This document shows positions 1 through 10,063 of a DNA stretch of 46,110 nucleotides, piece after piece (position 1 is the stretch's first letter; every line of letters starts with the position of its first letter). The notes beneath the pieces were generated by a model that was not told the DNA's origin, did no database searches, and was given only the letters and a program-made list of their open reading frames with translations. The DNA comes from Heterotrichella gracilis (taxonomy: Eukaryota; Sar; Xanthophyceae; Tribonematales; Xanthonemataceae): positions 1 to 46,110 of the forward strand of contig JAULBX010026541.1 of assembly GCA_032358255.1 (NCBI GenBank), written 5' to 3'. The position numbers and the translations under genes are program-made.

Positions 1-398
1 TGTTCCAAAAGCCGAGGTTTAGATTGTAAGGAACCTTTCGCGCGAGTTGACGCCCATCGTGTTGTGCCTTGGAAAACCTCCTGGGCATTGAAGTGCCACC
101 CCCATTTTCGCCCATTAAAACCTTACTCGATTACGTGGCTCCCACTGTATGTAATTCCTTTTTTGGAGTGCATGATTCTTCTTTAAATTGAAGTCAAATG
201 GTTTGTTGCCTCAAGTTGTTTCATGAGTGGCAAAATTGCTGTAAAAGGCTTTGATAAATGAAATAAGGTGTTGGCTTTGCGTGTGGTTGGGTGTGGCTTT
301 TGCCTTTATGAGGTAAAAATCACTTAAATTCATTGTATGTTATGTGTGTTATTTATGTGTGGCATGTCATCAAGTAAGTATTTTCAACCTATTGTGTA
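1..398. other. AT-rich upstream region without a recognised gene
   Basis: This stretch is distinctly more AT-rich than the exons that follow, and I see no convincing coding exon or RNA gene in it. It could be the promoter and 5' UTR of the DEUBAD-type gene downstream, or an intron if that gene begins left of the window. No GATA-type zinc finger, which accompanies a DEUBAD domain in some plant proteins, can be read here. Confidence 0.4.
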
Positions 399-2317
399 AT
401 GCATGCGGAGTGCAAATACACTGGACCAGGTCATTATAATGGTGCAACAACCGCATGTACTGATGTCAATGACCAAAGTACTGCCAAGTTAGGTTGGTTT
501 TGCACATGCAGCTCTGTTTGCCGCAGGAAGCCAGGCTCAGTTGCCCCTCAGCAGGCACCAGCAGCCTCGACCCTCAAACGCAAAGGACCGCCATCCAGCA
601 AAACCAAGCAGCAGCCCAACAAGAAGCCAAAGGCTGGTGCTGGCAGGTCCAAGCCCCAACTCCACCCCCATACACATATGTCCCAATTGTCACCATCTCC
701 CATAGTGCTGCCCTTGGGCGAACTCAAACCTGACGAGCTGCCTGCTGCTGAGCCCGCGGTGATTGCTCCGCATGACTGGAAGTTGCCAGTGGCTGGGGTG
801 TCCGAGGTGGGGCCATGGAGCCCCAGGCCTGCGGTGGTTGTGGCAGAGTCCGCGGAAGCGTACAGGCAAGTAACTATTGCTGGGAACATGCCATGCTCGG
901 AGCCATGCATGTGGCATTATGGCTGATCATTGTAGTCACATTCCAACAGCAACCAGCCTGCTCGCTGCCATCCACAGCTGCATTATGTCTGCATCGCACG
1001 CCTGATGTGTGAGCTGGCCAACGTGGTACGCACCAGGGCTGCGGTGCCCAAGGTGGCAAACCACCAGAGGTATGAATTGAGTTGCTACGGTGGTCAATGC
1101 TGTAATGGTCGGAAGGGACCTGTTAGAGGATGGCTTGCAGCCATAAGAATGTTACCATTCTGGCAAGCCCGTAACGATTGCCATTTCACCTGCAGGTCAC
1201 CGACACCCACTGCTGCTGCAGTGCAGATTGACGCAGCCCTGAGCAGCTTGCCAGCAGCTGGCAACCAGGTCCTTGTGGCGCCTGCGCCTGCGCCCGCCAG
1301 AAAGAATGGCGCTGGCGCGGGTCGCAAAGCGACCAAGGCGGCTAGTGCAGCTGCAGCAATGGTGCGGGCATCAGATGGCCCACTGGTGGCTGTGCAGGAC
1401 CTGAGCGCAATCGTTACAGAGGTATGATTGCACATGTGTCAGATGCATTTCCGGAACAAATGGCAAATTCGTCATATTATAATAGCAATCTGCAGGCTGC
1501 AGAAATGCATTTGATGACACATGTGCATCAGCATATACCTATGTACAACCCGATGTTGAACTCCCTCCCTTCCCCTCCTGTTCAGGAGGTGTTCAACTCC
1601 CTTGCTGCATCAGACAGACTTGCCCTGGAACAGCTGCTGCCATCAGTTGATCAGCAGGCAATGGAGCAGCAGCACGATGTTGGGGGTAGCGCTGCTGCAC
1701 CTGCCTCCCCTCCAGACCACCCCTTCAGTCGGCCCCAGTTCCAGCAGGCTGTGTCGCTGTACGGGCGCTGGCTGCGCGCTGGCCTGCTGGAGGAGGAGGG
1801 GGCAAGCAAGTGGCTGCCACCCAGGACCAGGGATGCGCAGCAGCTGGCACAGAGGTGGGGGTGTGCCAGGGCATGGGGCAGATTTGCCAAGGTTACAAGG
1901 GCGGCTTGCACACATGTTCAGTACAGCCAATGTCTGTGGGCCGCCATGTAGCCGCCATGTGTTGGGTCACCACAGCCACTGAGTTTCCCTGCATTCTCCG
2001 TGTGTTGCATCTGCACAAGCTGCTGTACAATGATATGGAACATAGTTGGCCGTGGCCACTCTGTGTACCATTGCCCCATCAGTGCCACAGGCGTGTCCTA
2101 AGTTGTTCCCCGTCACTAAGCAGACAGCTGCATACGTACTACGCAAAATCAGTATATTCAGATGTTGGGCACATGATATACTCTCGCTCGCTGCTGCAGG
2201 ACTGCCACCATCCACGAGTGGGGCCTGCTTCACTTTGGCGATGGAGCTGCGCGTGCACTGTCAGCAGGCAGTGTCAATGCCCTTGAGCTGGTGCTGGGAT
2301 CCAAAGTCGGCACATAA
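399..2317 (+). CDS. DEUBAD / ASX-homology domain protein, 5 exons
   Basis: Five exons with agreeing phases: 399-869, 978-1069, 1196-1421, 1586-1854 and 2200-2317, giving 391 residues from the ATG at 399. Exon 1 is low complexity with a Lys-rich KRKGPPSSKTKQQPNKKPK patch that could be a nuclear localisation signal. Exon 2 is a short helix (LHYVCIARLMCELANVV). Exon 4 carries the diagnostic part: FNSLAASDRLALEQLLPSVD, then about 25 linker residues, then FSRPQFQQAVSLYGRWLRAGL. This matches the DEUBAD/ASXH pattern of two helical blocks with LLP-x-VD and a W-x4-GL-like end. That domain is known in ASXL proteins, UCH37 partners and some plant GATA factors, where it binds or regulates deubiquitinases. 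The last exon reads HEWGLLHFGDGAARALSAG and ends at TAA. The start is uncertain; exons may lie left of the window. A nuclear chromatin role is inference. Confidence 0.6.
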
Positions 2318-3008
2318 AACCTGTGAGCTGCAGTTGGGGCATAGTTGGTGCCAGAGCTGCTGTTTGTGTTTGCAGGGATCATCCAATGCAATGATCTACG
2401 AGAATTTTTATGTCCATTTTGCGTGGGAAGTACTACTAGCAGCTACTTGGAGGTGGATTTGAGTGCCTGGCAATGTCAAGGGTGAAGAGTAAGTATGACA
2501 CAATGCCACTGCAGTTCACCTGGGCCTTATAGTATTGAATGGGTGTCTCAGGCGGTAATACTATGCTACTTGAAATGAATACAGCTGGTGTGTCAATGCT
2601 CAAACTGTTCAAGAAGCCAGTGGCTGCATCTGCATCAGTGATGTGGGCAAGTGCAGGGCACAACCCGCTGCCATTATATCACGGGTAGCCCGTTTTAGAC
2701 TTCGTTTTTATTACATTTTTAGTCCTCAAGTTGAGGCCCTGTGGCGCTCTAAATCAGTCTGAGATGCGCATGTCAGTTGAGTAACACTGCGTAGTAACAC
2801 TGCGTAGTAAAGATTACAAATAATCATCACACAGGCAATTTCAACCTGGGCAATTGTAACACTGCATAGTGAACATCACACTCTCCAGGTTTCAATGCCG
2901 CATTAAATTCAATCCAAGTTGGGCCATGCCAGATATGGGAGCAAAACTGTTATCGAATTCGATACCCGGGTGGCACTGACCCGTACTCTGGGCTGTACCT
3001 TATGTGCA
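2318..3008. other. Convergent 3' UTR/intergenic region with TGTAA signals and a 13-bp repeat
   Basis: This region separates the tails of two convergent genes. TGTAA, the usual green algal polyadenylation signal, occurs on the plus strand at 2855-2859 and on the minus strand at 2814-2818. Each lies beyond the end of its own gene, so the transcripts would overlap tail to tail. A 13-base unit (gtaacactgcgta) is repeated in tandem at 2781-2793 and 2794-2806, with a near copy at 2856-2868. No further gene is seen. Confidence 0.5.
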
Positions 3009-6000
3009 CTATCTACCAAAGTTGGCTTTCACTTGCTGGTAGTATTTCTTGACTGCATTTGCATCAAAAGGCATTCCCATTTGCTTTGCATATTGCCTGC
3101 AGAAATTGACATAGTCCTCCTGCGACATCATGGTGGACTGCATGCCCATGGCCCCCATGCCTCCTCCCATCATGCCCCCCATGGCCATCATTGGATTCAT
3201 GTTCATCATCATGGGGTTTATCCCCATCATCATAGGCGCAACGCCGGCCATTTGCGATGCTGGCCCCCGATCCTCCCGCTCCTCGTCACGGCTCCCGCTC
3301 TGTTTGGCACCCTGCAACCAACCAGGCGGCACTCAGCAAAGCTAGGCTGCACGGTCCCCACTCAAGATGCAATACAGCAGCACAGTGGGCAGCCTTGTTC
3401 CAGACTGCCTGAGAAGTTTGCGCACATACTATACAGGTAGCCAGTAGGTTTTCAGTACAGACACAGATTACCACCAAGAGGTGCAGTGAAAACAGAATTT
3501 GATTGCTAAATAACAACATGATGTTGCACGGCCTACCTGCACGCGGTTCTTGACCTTCTCATAGTACTCCAGGTACTCATCGTAGTTCATGTCAAGCAAG
3601 TTCTTGCCACCCTTGCTGCGACCGCTGCGACCGGGGCTGCCGGACCGGCTGCGGGACCGCTGTCGGCGCTCACGCGGTATCGTTGGGCTGCGGGCCTTGC
3701 GCCGCTCATCCCCCCGCCGCTGTTCACCACGTGACTCCTCCCCCCGCCAGCCCCTGTAGGGCCCATCACCCCCCTCGTACCCCCGCGGCTCCGCGCTGCG
3801 CATCATCTCTGGCCGCTCCCACCGCTCCCCACCTCCAGGCCGCATGCCAAACCCAGGATCCTCCATCATCGGACCTACACGATACACCAAGCATGGCAGA
3901 GTCAGAACGTATAGCATGATGGACAGGACAGATATGACATGGACACAATGAAGCAGCAGTGACAACACAGGAACAGCAAACAGTCCTGCTGGAAGAGTAT
4001 GAGCTGCCCTGCAAAGTGACAGAGCGGAAGTAAAGGCAGGGTTGTGCAGTGCAGGTGGCGGTGATGACCATGTCCATGCGCACCTCTCCTTGGCGGCATA
4101 CGCGGTCCACCCTGGAACTCATCACCCATGCCTGGGGGACCAGCCATCATGCCAGGATGCATGCGCCCAGGCCCAAACCCACGCGGCGGCATGTCCAGGG
4201 GAGGCGTGGGCATGCGGGGGCCATGCGGGCCCATGTGCCCCTGCCCGTCAAAGTCATCCATCATCATGTCAGGCATCATGCCATGCATGCCACCCATGCC
4301 CATGGGCCCATCCATTGGTCCCATGCCCAGCATGCCCATGTCCATCATGCCATGGGGGCCAAATGGGCGCATGCCTGGCAACACAAAAGCACACTTCAGC
4401 ATAATAGCCAGGGACAGACAGGAAGTGATGGCATCACATCAGGCACATCAAACGTTTATCATCATAATAGCAGGCAGGTAGGAAATACCAGGCAACATAC
4501 CTGGTCCCATTGGGCCGCCTGGCCCCATGCCCCCCATGTGCATAGGCCCAAAATCATCCATAACCATCCCAAAATCGCCTGCAGGCAACAGGGCTGGCAG
4601 TGATAACCTCAGCAAAAATGCATGAGTGCTGCACCTCTGATTTGTCATGCAACCTCACATGATGATGCGTGATCATGGCATGGCTTACAACATACAATTG
4701 CGCAGCCCTACTGCCGCAATATGCCTTGGTAGCACCTTTCCTGCCCAGCAAGCCAGTGCCTTGGGGGTATGCAGCCTCAGGATGGACACTACCAAGTCAG
4801 TGGCCAGTGTCAGCATTAGCACCACAAGGACAGCTTACCAGCCATGGGGAACGGTGGTCTGGGCCCAAATGGCCTGGGTGGGCGCGGGCCCATGAATGCA
4901 CCACCCCTGGGAGGGGGGCGCATGTCGCGCATGGGCCCAGCTGGCTGCCTGGGCCCGTACCGCCTGGGCATCAGCTCCCTGCCTGCGCCGCGCGCCTCCT
5001 CCTGGAACAAGTGCTTTAGCTCCTCACCCAAGTCTGGAGGAAGCTCCTGGCCGTCGCGGCAGATCTTGATGGGCTTGCCCTCATTCCACGGGTTGCTGCA
5101 AAAAACATGAGGAAATTGAAAGCTTTTGGAAGGGGCGCAGCTAATTTTCTTTAGAACCTCATATGGCAGGCAGGCACAAGTTAGATTTGCAAGACAAGGA
5201 GTGTGCCATACGCAAAACTGTGTCATCCCCCAGGGATGATGTTGTTGGGAAGGTACAGTGGGGCAATTTATAGTGCTTATCAGGATGTGGCTGACAACTG
5301 TTCATGTGACTGTGGCCATCAACATACCTCAAGTGATGGACCTTGTCAAAAGGTAGGTCAAGTATGCACAGCCACTCCACTCTGAAGCTTGCACCGACCT
5401 CAACGTCACCCTCCCATTGCTGTCCCTGAATAAGCCATTCATCAATATTGCCTAACTGCTACACGCAGACAGTCCCAGACAAGACCACAGTTCAACGAAT
5501 GAAGCCGGCACACAGGCCAAAAGGCGGGTTCAACCTGTCATGTTTCTTAGCATGGACCTGGACCGCCGCAGTTTGCGGATGTCCCTTCACTGGATCAGCA
5601 AAAAGCTAGAGCAGCAAGCAATGCATCCCGATCAACAAACATATTGGTACAGTCCATATAAAATAACCCTTCCTGTCCACCTCTCTTCTTGCTATATGCA
5701 ACAGCACCAAGCTAGGGCTGCTAAGTTTTGGAAACCGCCGACAAGATGGTGTATCCTGGAAACGCAACAGCTGATGTTTCAGGATCACAAGTCCCCCAGG
5801 TTGTCAACAATCCCCTTTGAAAAGTCAAATACAACATGGGCGCAATACACTAAGGGTACAAGATACAAATCGTGCAAAGGTGGACGCTGGCACCAACTGT
5901 AATGCAAGTGGGAGCAGCACAGGTCAAGACAGGATATCGACGTGGCAACTTCACCCAATAAGCTGGCACTAAGGGCACTTCCCCCAAGTGTATACAGTAC

Positions 6001-6622
6001 AAAAAGCCTGACCAACAGTGCGGTTTTATTTTGCAGTACAGCCCACAGCCTTATACAACCTCCATCGTTTGTAGGTACTGTTCCAGTGACTGGAGCTGCC
6101 TATCAGCCCTAGTCTGCACCTCCAGCGGTGCTTGCACTTACAAAGGGCGCATTGTTTGTCCTGTGAGGGGTGCGTGGATATGCATGTGGTGCATTGGGTA
6201 CCGCCCACCTGTCGCCTGTTGGCCTCTGAGGCCATTCGTGCATAGCCCTGATAATGACCACTCATATTCACAGAGAAGAACAGAATGACGTTATCAGCCT
6301 CGGCAAAGGCCGAGTTCAGCTTCTCTTCGTTGCGCGGCTGGGTTGCCCACACACCCTGCTCAAACGATCGCTGCAAGTTCTCATGGTTCACACTCTTGAG
6401 GATGAAGTACTTCGTTGCCTTGCTTGCTCCACCTCCCCTAGTCCTGCCACGGCCACGGCCACGCGGTGCTGTCTCCTGCCCTTGGTCTTTGTTCCTGACA
6501 GGTTTGACTTGTGGTGCAGGTCGAGGGGCCTTCTCGCTGGCTGGTTCAGGCATAACATCATCATCTGGAGCCCCGCTGTCGAGAATATCATCGATAGTTT
6601 CAGGTTCATCATACTCCGCCAT
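3009..6622 (-). CDS. DC-type YTH-domain m6A reader with RGG, RS and Met/Gly-rich regions, 7 exons
   Basis: Exons on the minus strand: 6622-6209, 5425-5328, 5095-4839, 4578-4501, 4374-4084, 3874-3537 and 3311-3009. All phases agree and give 592 residues. An acidic N-terminus and an RGRGRGRTRGGG patch (about 53-65) precede the YTH domain (about 71-205): KYFILKSVNHENLQ, GVWATQPRNEEKLN, VILFFSVNMSGHYQGYARM, FRVEWLCILDLPF and NPWNEGKPIKICRDGQE. Two aromatic-cage Trp are visible, W92 in GVWATQ and W142 in QQWEGD; the second sits on a 98-nt exon after a 783-nt intron. The NPWNEGKP and RDGQE segments place it with YTHDC1/CPSF30-L rather than YTHDF/ECT proteins. Behind the domain come a long Met/Gly/Pro tail, an Arg/Ser stretch (RRQRSRSRSGSPGRSGRS) and two Tyr-rich helices (NYDEYLEYYEKVKNR and QEDYVNFCRQYAKQM). 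A nuclear m6A-binding and splicing/export role follows from the family. An in-frame ATG at 6694 is an alternative start. Confidence 0.9.
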
Positions 6623-6697
6623 TGTGGGCTTGAGCTTGTGAGGCACTTGGTTGCTGCTGTACTTGAGGCACGCTGTAGGCCCTAGTAGCTCCAACCC

Positions 6698-7352
6698 CTA
6701 GCCCCAGGCAGGTGTGATAGCGTAGTTGACTACCAACCTGCCATCCACAGCATATGCCTGCCCAGCAAGGAAAGCACAGTGAGCTTTCAGACCGCTGAAA
6801 CAGGTATGCCTGTACAAAACCTGTGCAAAGCTAGCAGGCACAGCGAATCCGACCTGGTGCAATGCTCCAACTCTGTCCTCAAGTGAGGGACTGAACGCAC
6901 CTCTGACGTATATGAGCTGCAAAAGGCAAGGGTCAGACAACAAGGGCCAAGTGCTGTAGTTTATAATAGCTAGACAAAACTGGCAATTCTGCCACATACC
7001 ACTTGGTCCTTCTGCAGCAACTTGCGTAGGTAGGCTACCAGTTTCCCAACTTTCTCGTGCGAGTTGATCTGCAAAAAGGCTAACTGGTGGGCAAATCTGC
7101 GCTAGAAGCAAGTGCATATGACACACACATATCGAACAGCAAGGTTGCACCCACCTTCACTTGCTGACGGTTTTCTTTCAGAATGGGTGCGTCGCCTATT
7201 TGCTTAAACAAAACAACCACTGCGCACGGTTCATTATTGTCAGCAAAGCGCTTGTGGGGCAGTATGGATATAAAGGTGGTTGTTTGCTGAGCGTTTGTGA
7301 AGCAGCACAGTTGTGGGTTGTGGCTGAATTTACCTTTCGGGGGCTGAGCCAT
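6698..7352 (-). CDS. Autophagy ubiquitin-like protein ATG12, 4 exons
   Basis: Minus-strand exons: 7352-7155, 7069-7001, 6916-6854 and 6757-6698, 129 residues. ATG12 is conjugated to ATG5 through its C-terminal glycine by ATG7 and ATG10, and the conjugate promotes ATG8 lipidation at the forming autophagosome. Family features seen are AVVVLFKQIGDAPILKENRQQVK (read in two parts: AVVVLFKQIGDAP and ILKENRQQVK), INSHEKVGKLVAYLRKLL, LIYVRGAFSPSLEDRVGALHQ (in parts LIYVRGAFSP and SLEDRVGALHQ) and the ending DGRLVVNYAITPAWG. As usual for ATG12, the terminal glycine is followed directly by the stop, so no protease processing is needed. The protein has the short N-terminal extension typical of algal and plant copies. 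An ATG two codons upstream (7358) is in frame. A small extra intron inside exon 1 (after PPK) cannot be excluded. The next gene starts 75 bp after the stop. Confidence 0.93.
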
Positions 7353-7358
7353 GATCAC

Positions 7359-8038
7359 GTGGGAACTCCCATACCTCAGACGAATGGTGCCAGCAACAGG
7401 ATTTGATCACGATTACGCGCGGTTGCTGCGGTGGGTTCAAATCAGACTGGGCAAATGGGTAACGGTTGCCACAACAACAGTGTCCTTGATACGAAGCAAA
7501 AAGCCTTTAAAGCCCCTTGATGATGCATTGGGGCCGTTCCTCAGTGAAAACGTTTTACAAAACAGTACGGGTAGGAAATTGGCAACTGGGCCAACTTGAT
7601 GAACTTCTCAAGATTGAACAGTTGGACCTACAAATGAGCACTTTATAAAACGGGCTACAGCGCAGCGGAATGTTATGATACAAGGTGTTCACAATTGTGG
7701 ACAAGGAATCGGTTCTTGGGCAAAAGGATTGAACACAGGTAGTGCCTACGAGGTAGGGTAGCAGGCAACAACCCTAGCAGAGCAGCTGTCGTGGTTGTCA
7801 AACACCGCCTGTGACTGGGATCATAATCTATTGGGATAAACGAAGCTCTCAGCATATTTGGCAGGTGCAGCCACCACATGAACTTGGACGCAGCAACGTA
7901 CACTGCCACGCACAACCCTGCCATACTCGCGGGCCACACAAGGTGCTGTTGGAGAAGCACGCCAACCCACATGAGCTGGCCACGCGGTTTATGGCATTGC
8001 AACATGGCGCACTCCACGCTTGCCAGGTACACTGCCGA
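7359..8038. other. Region between GPT stop and ATG12 start
   Basis: Both flanking genes run leftward, so this holds the 3' UTR of the phosphate translocator and the 5' region of ATG12. A minus-strand TGTAA occurs at about 7554-7558, which would make a 3' UTR of nearly 500 nt and leave under 200 bp for the ATG12 promoter. Open frames here show no family resemblance and are not called. Confidence 0.4.
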
Positions 8039-9651
8039 TCAGGCTGCTGCCGTCTTACTCTCGTCACTTGCTTTCTGCTTTGCCAGTGAGTACAGGAAGG
8101 TCCCCAGGATAGCAATGCTCGACCCTGCCCAGTTCAGGATGGACACAGGGTTTCTGAAGAACAGGACACTGGACACCACGACTGCCACTCGCTTCATTGT
8201 GTTCCCGACGCTGAACGTGACTGGTGATATGCCCTGGTTGAGCACCATGTATGACGCCTGCACACATGGAACAGCCAGTCAACGTCGTGACATGGTTGGG
8301 CAATGCTCAGGGCGGGCACTCCTTCAGCAGAAAGCAGGCGGGCGAAAGTACCTGGTTGTAGAGGTGGTAAAAGAGCCCCCCTATGGCCAGCATTTGGTAG
8401 ACGGCCAGGTCGGAACCAGCTGAGGCTGCTGCTGCACTCCACGCCCCAGACCACTTGCTGCCCTCCATGTAGAACGCCACGGGAGCACAGTACACGATGG
8501 AGATGATGGACAACAGTCCAAAGAGGTTGATACCATCCATTTCCTGCGCGCCACACAGGGTATCAATATGCCAGGTCTGCCACATCTCCTTGCCAAGGTT
8601 GTCATAGGTGTGTGGGTGTCGTAGGAAACCACTGCAATGCCCACAAAAACCTCACCCTGAAGTCGTTCAGCGATTTCTTGGAGTAGACATTGCGCAGCAC
8701 CATGCCCACGTTAGAGATCATGGCGTTGTTGAACCCTGGCCATGAAAAGCTCAGCTCCTTCAAAGCAGACAGCGAGCAACCGCCCACGATGGGCAGCAGG
8801 GAGAGCCACACATAGTATGGGTAGGTCTCCTTGAGAATGAGACCGGAGAGAGCCACTGAAAACACAGGCTCTGCTGCTTTCACGATGTGGGCAAAGGACA
8901 CTGCCATCTGGCTGAAGCTGACACATGCTGAGACATGCCCCACGGTGTGGAACAGCGCCACGGGCAGCAAGGCTGTCAGGAGTCCTTTGGTGACCTTGGG
9001 AGCTGGCTGCAGCTTTGTCACCCACAGCATCGCCATGAAAGCTCCGCTAGCAACTGCATGCATGAACTAATGTTGAAAAAGAGATCGAATATGCATGCAC
9101 AACACCAGCACGCCTCTGTGGCCCCTGAAAAAAGTTGGAAACAGATTCCAACGATGTACTCACCCAGCTGAAAAGTGGCGATGAACCAGGGGCACGGGAA
9201 TATGTTGAGGGTGCTCTTGTTCACGATGTTGAACACGATGTTGAACGCATACCTGCGTGTCGGGGACAACGTTAGCACAAAGCCCTTATAGGGAGTTAGA
9301 CAACAACGCGCAGCCAACGACGTACCATGCGAGCACGTAGGCTGTGGTTTTGATCGGCCCAGCGTGTCCAGCGCCATCTGGACCTGTGGCAGCATTACTG
9401 GCTGCAGCGGCGGTGACAACTGATGCCCGAGAGCTGCACCTGGATGCGTTGAGTGCCGGGCACACAGCACTGAAGCTCTTCAGCGGGACGCTTTCCTGTG
9501 TGCGCAGAGGGCCCCTCGCGGTGTTGCTGCTTGCATGTTGCAGTCTGTGGGCAGATGGCGCGGCATACTGGGCACGCGTGTTGATCCTGGCACCGCTGCA
9601 CCCCTTGGGCAGCGCACCACGTTGCGCCGACAGCAACATCGTACTTGTCAC
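8039..9651 (-). CDS. Plastid phosphate translocator, glucose-6-phosphate (GPT)-like, 5 exons
   Basis: Minus-strand exons: 9651-9326, 9252-9164, 9053-8656, 8543-8352 and 8257-8039, 407 residues with all phases agreeing. The first about 105 residues are rich in Ser, Arg and Ala with few acidic residues, as in a chloroplast transit peptide. The rest is a hydrophobic transporter of the TPT/PPT/GPT/XPT group in the drug/metabolite transporter superfamily. These proteins exchange phosphate for sugar phosphates across the inner plastid envelope. Telling motifs are [113 protein letters not shown] and [13 protein letters not shown]. The TMKR pair corresponds to the conserved Lys-Arg implicated in substrate binding. 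GISNVGM-type and HTVGH motifs look closest to GPT/XPT; the exact substrate is inference. Length is close to plant GPT (about 390). Confidence 0.9.
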
Positions 9652-10063
9652 AACTCAGCCAGCCTTGGTGGCAAAGAAAAAGAAAGCGCAGGTGCAGCGG
9701 CAGCATGCATGCTGCTATATATTCAGCATGACTAACCACTCGGGAGTTCCAAAACCCTTCCAAAACCCTTCCAAAACCCTAAGAATGAAAGAAGCAAGAG
9801 AAGGAAGAAAGGAAGGCGCGCCCACACGGTGACAGCCAGGCACAACACACACATACACACAGGGCGTGTTTCACCTTGCCAAACATCAAATTTAAGCGCG
9901 AGAAAAGAATCAAAACGCCCTCCCACACCCTATTCGCCCAGGGCCGCCTAGCAGCCCATAAATTGCCCTGCGTCCCTCACTTTACCTAAACTATTCCTGT
10001 CATCATCAGCGACAAGAAGAACAAACAATCCCCAAAGCATAGTTTCTGAGGGAAAATCACGAT
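9652..10063. promoter_or_regulatory. GPT upstream region with telo-box-like repeats
   Basis: The plus strand carries three tandem copies of a ccaaaaccctt-like unit at 9749-9782, ending in AAACCCTAA at 9774-9782, about 120 bp upstream of the GPT start. AAACCCTAA matches the telo-box of plant promoters. The remainder (to 10063) would hold the 3' end of the TAF1B gene. No gene is seen here. Confidence 0.4.

Noticed and set aside
399..511. Cys-containing N-terminus of the DEUBAD protein as a GATA zinc finger
   Set aside because: The Cys spacing and the conserved WRNGP and LCNACG residues of GATA fingers are absent.
7430..7445. GGTTCAAATC, a tRNA B-box-like motif
   Set aside because: No matching A box, anticodon arm or paired acceptor stem can be built around it.
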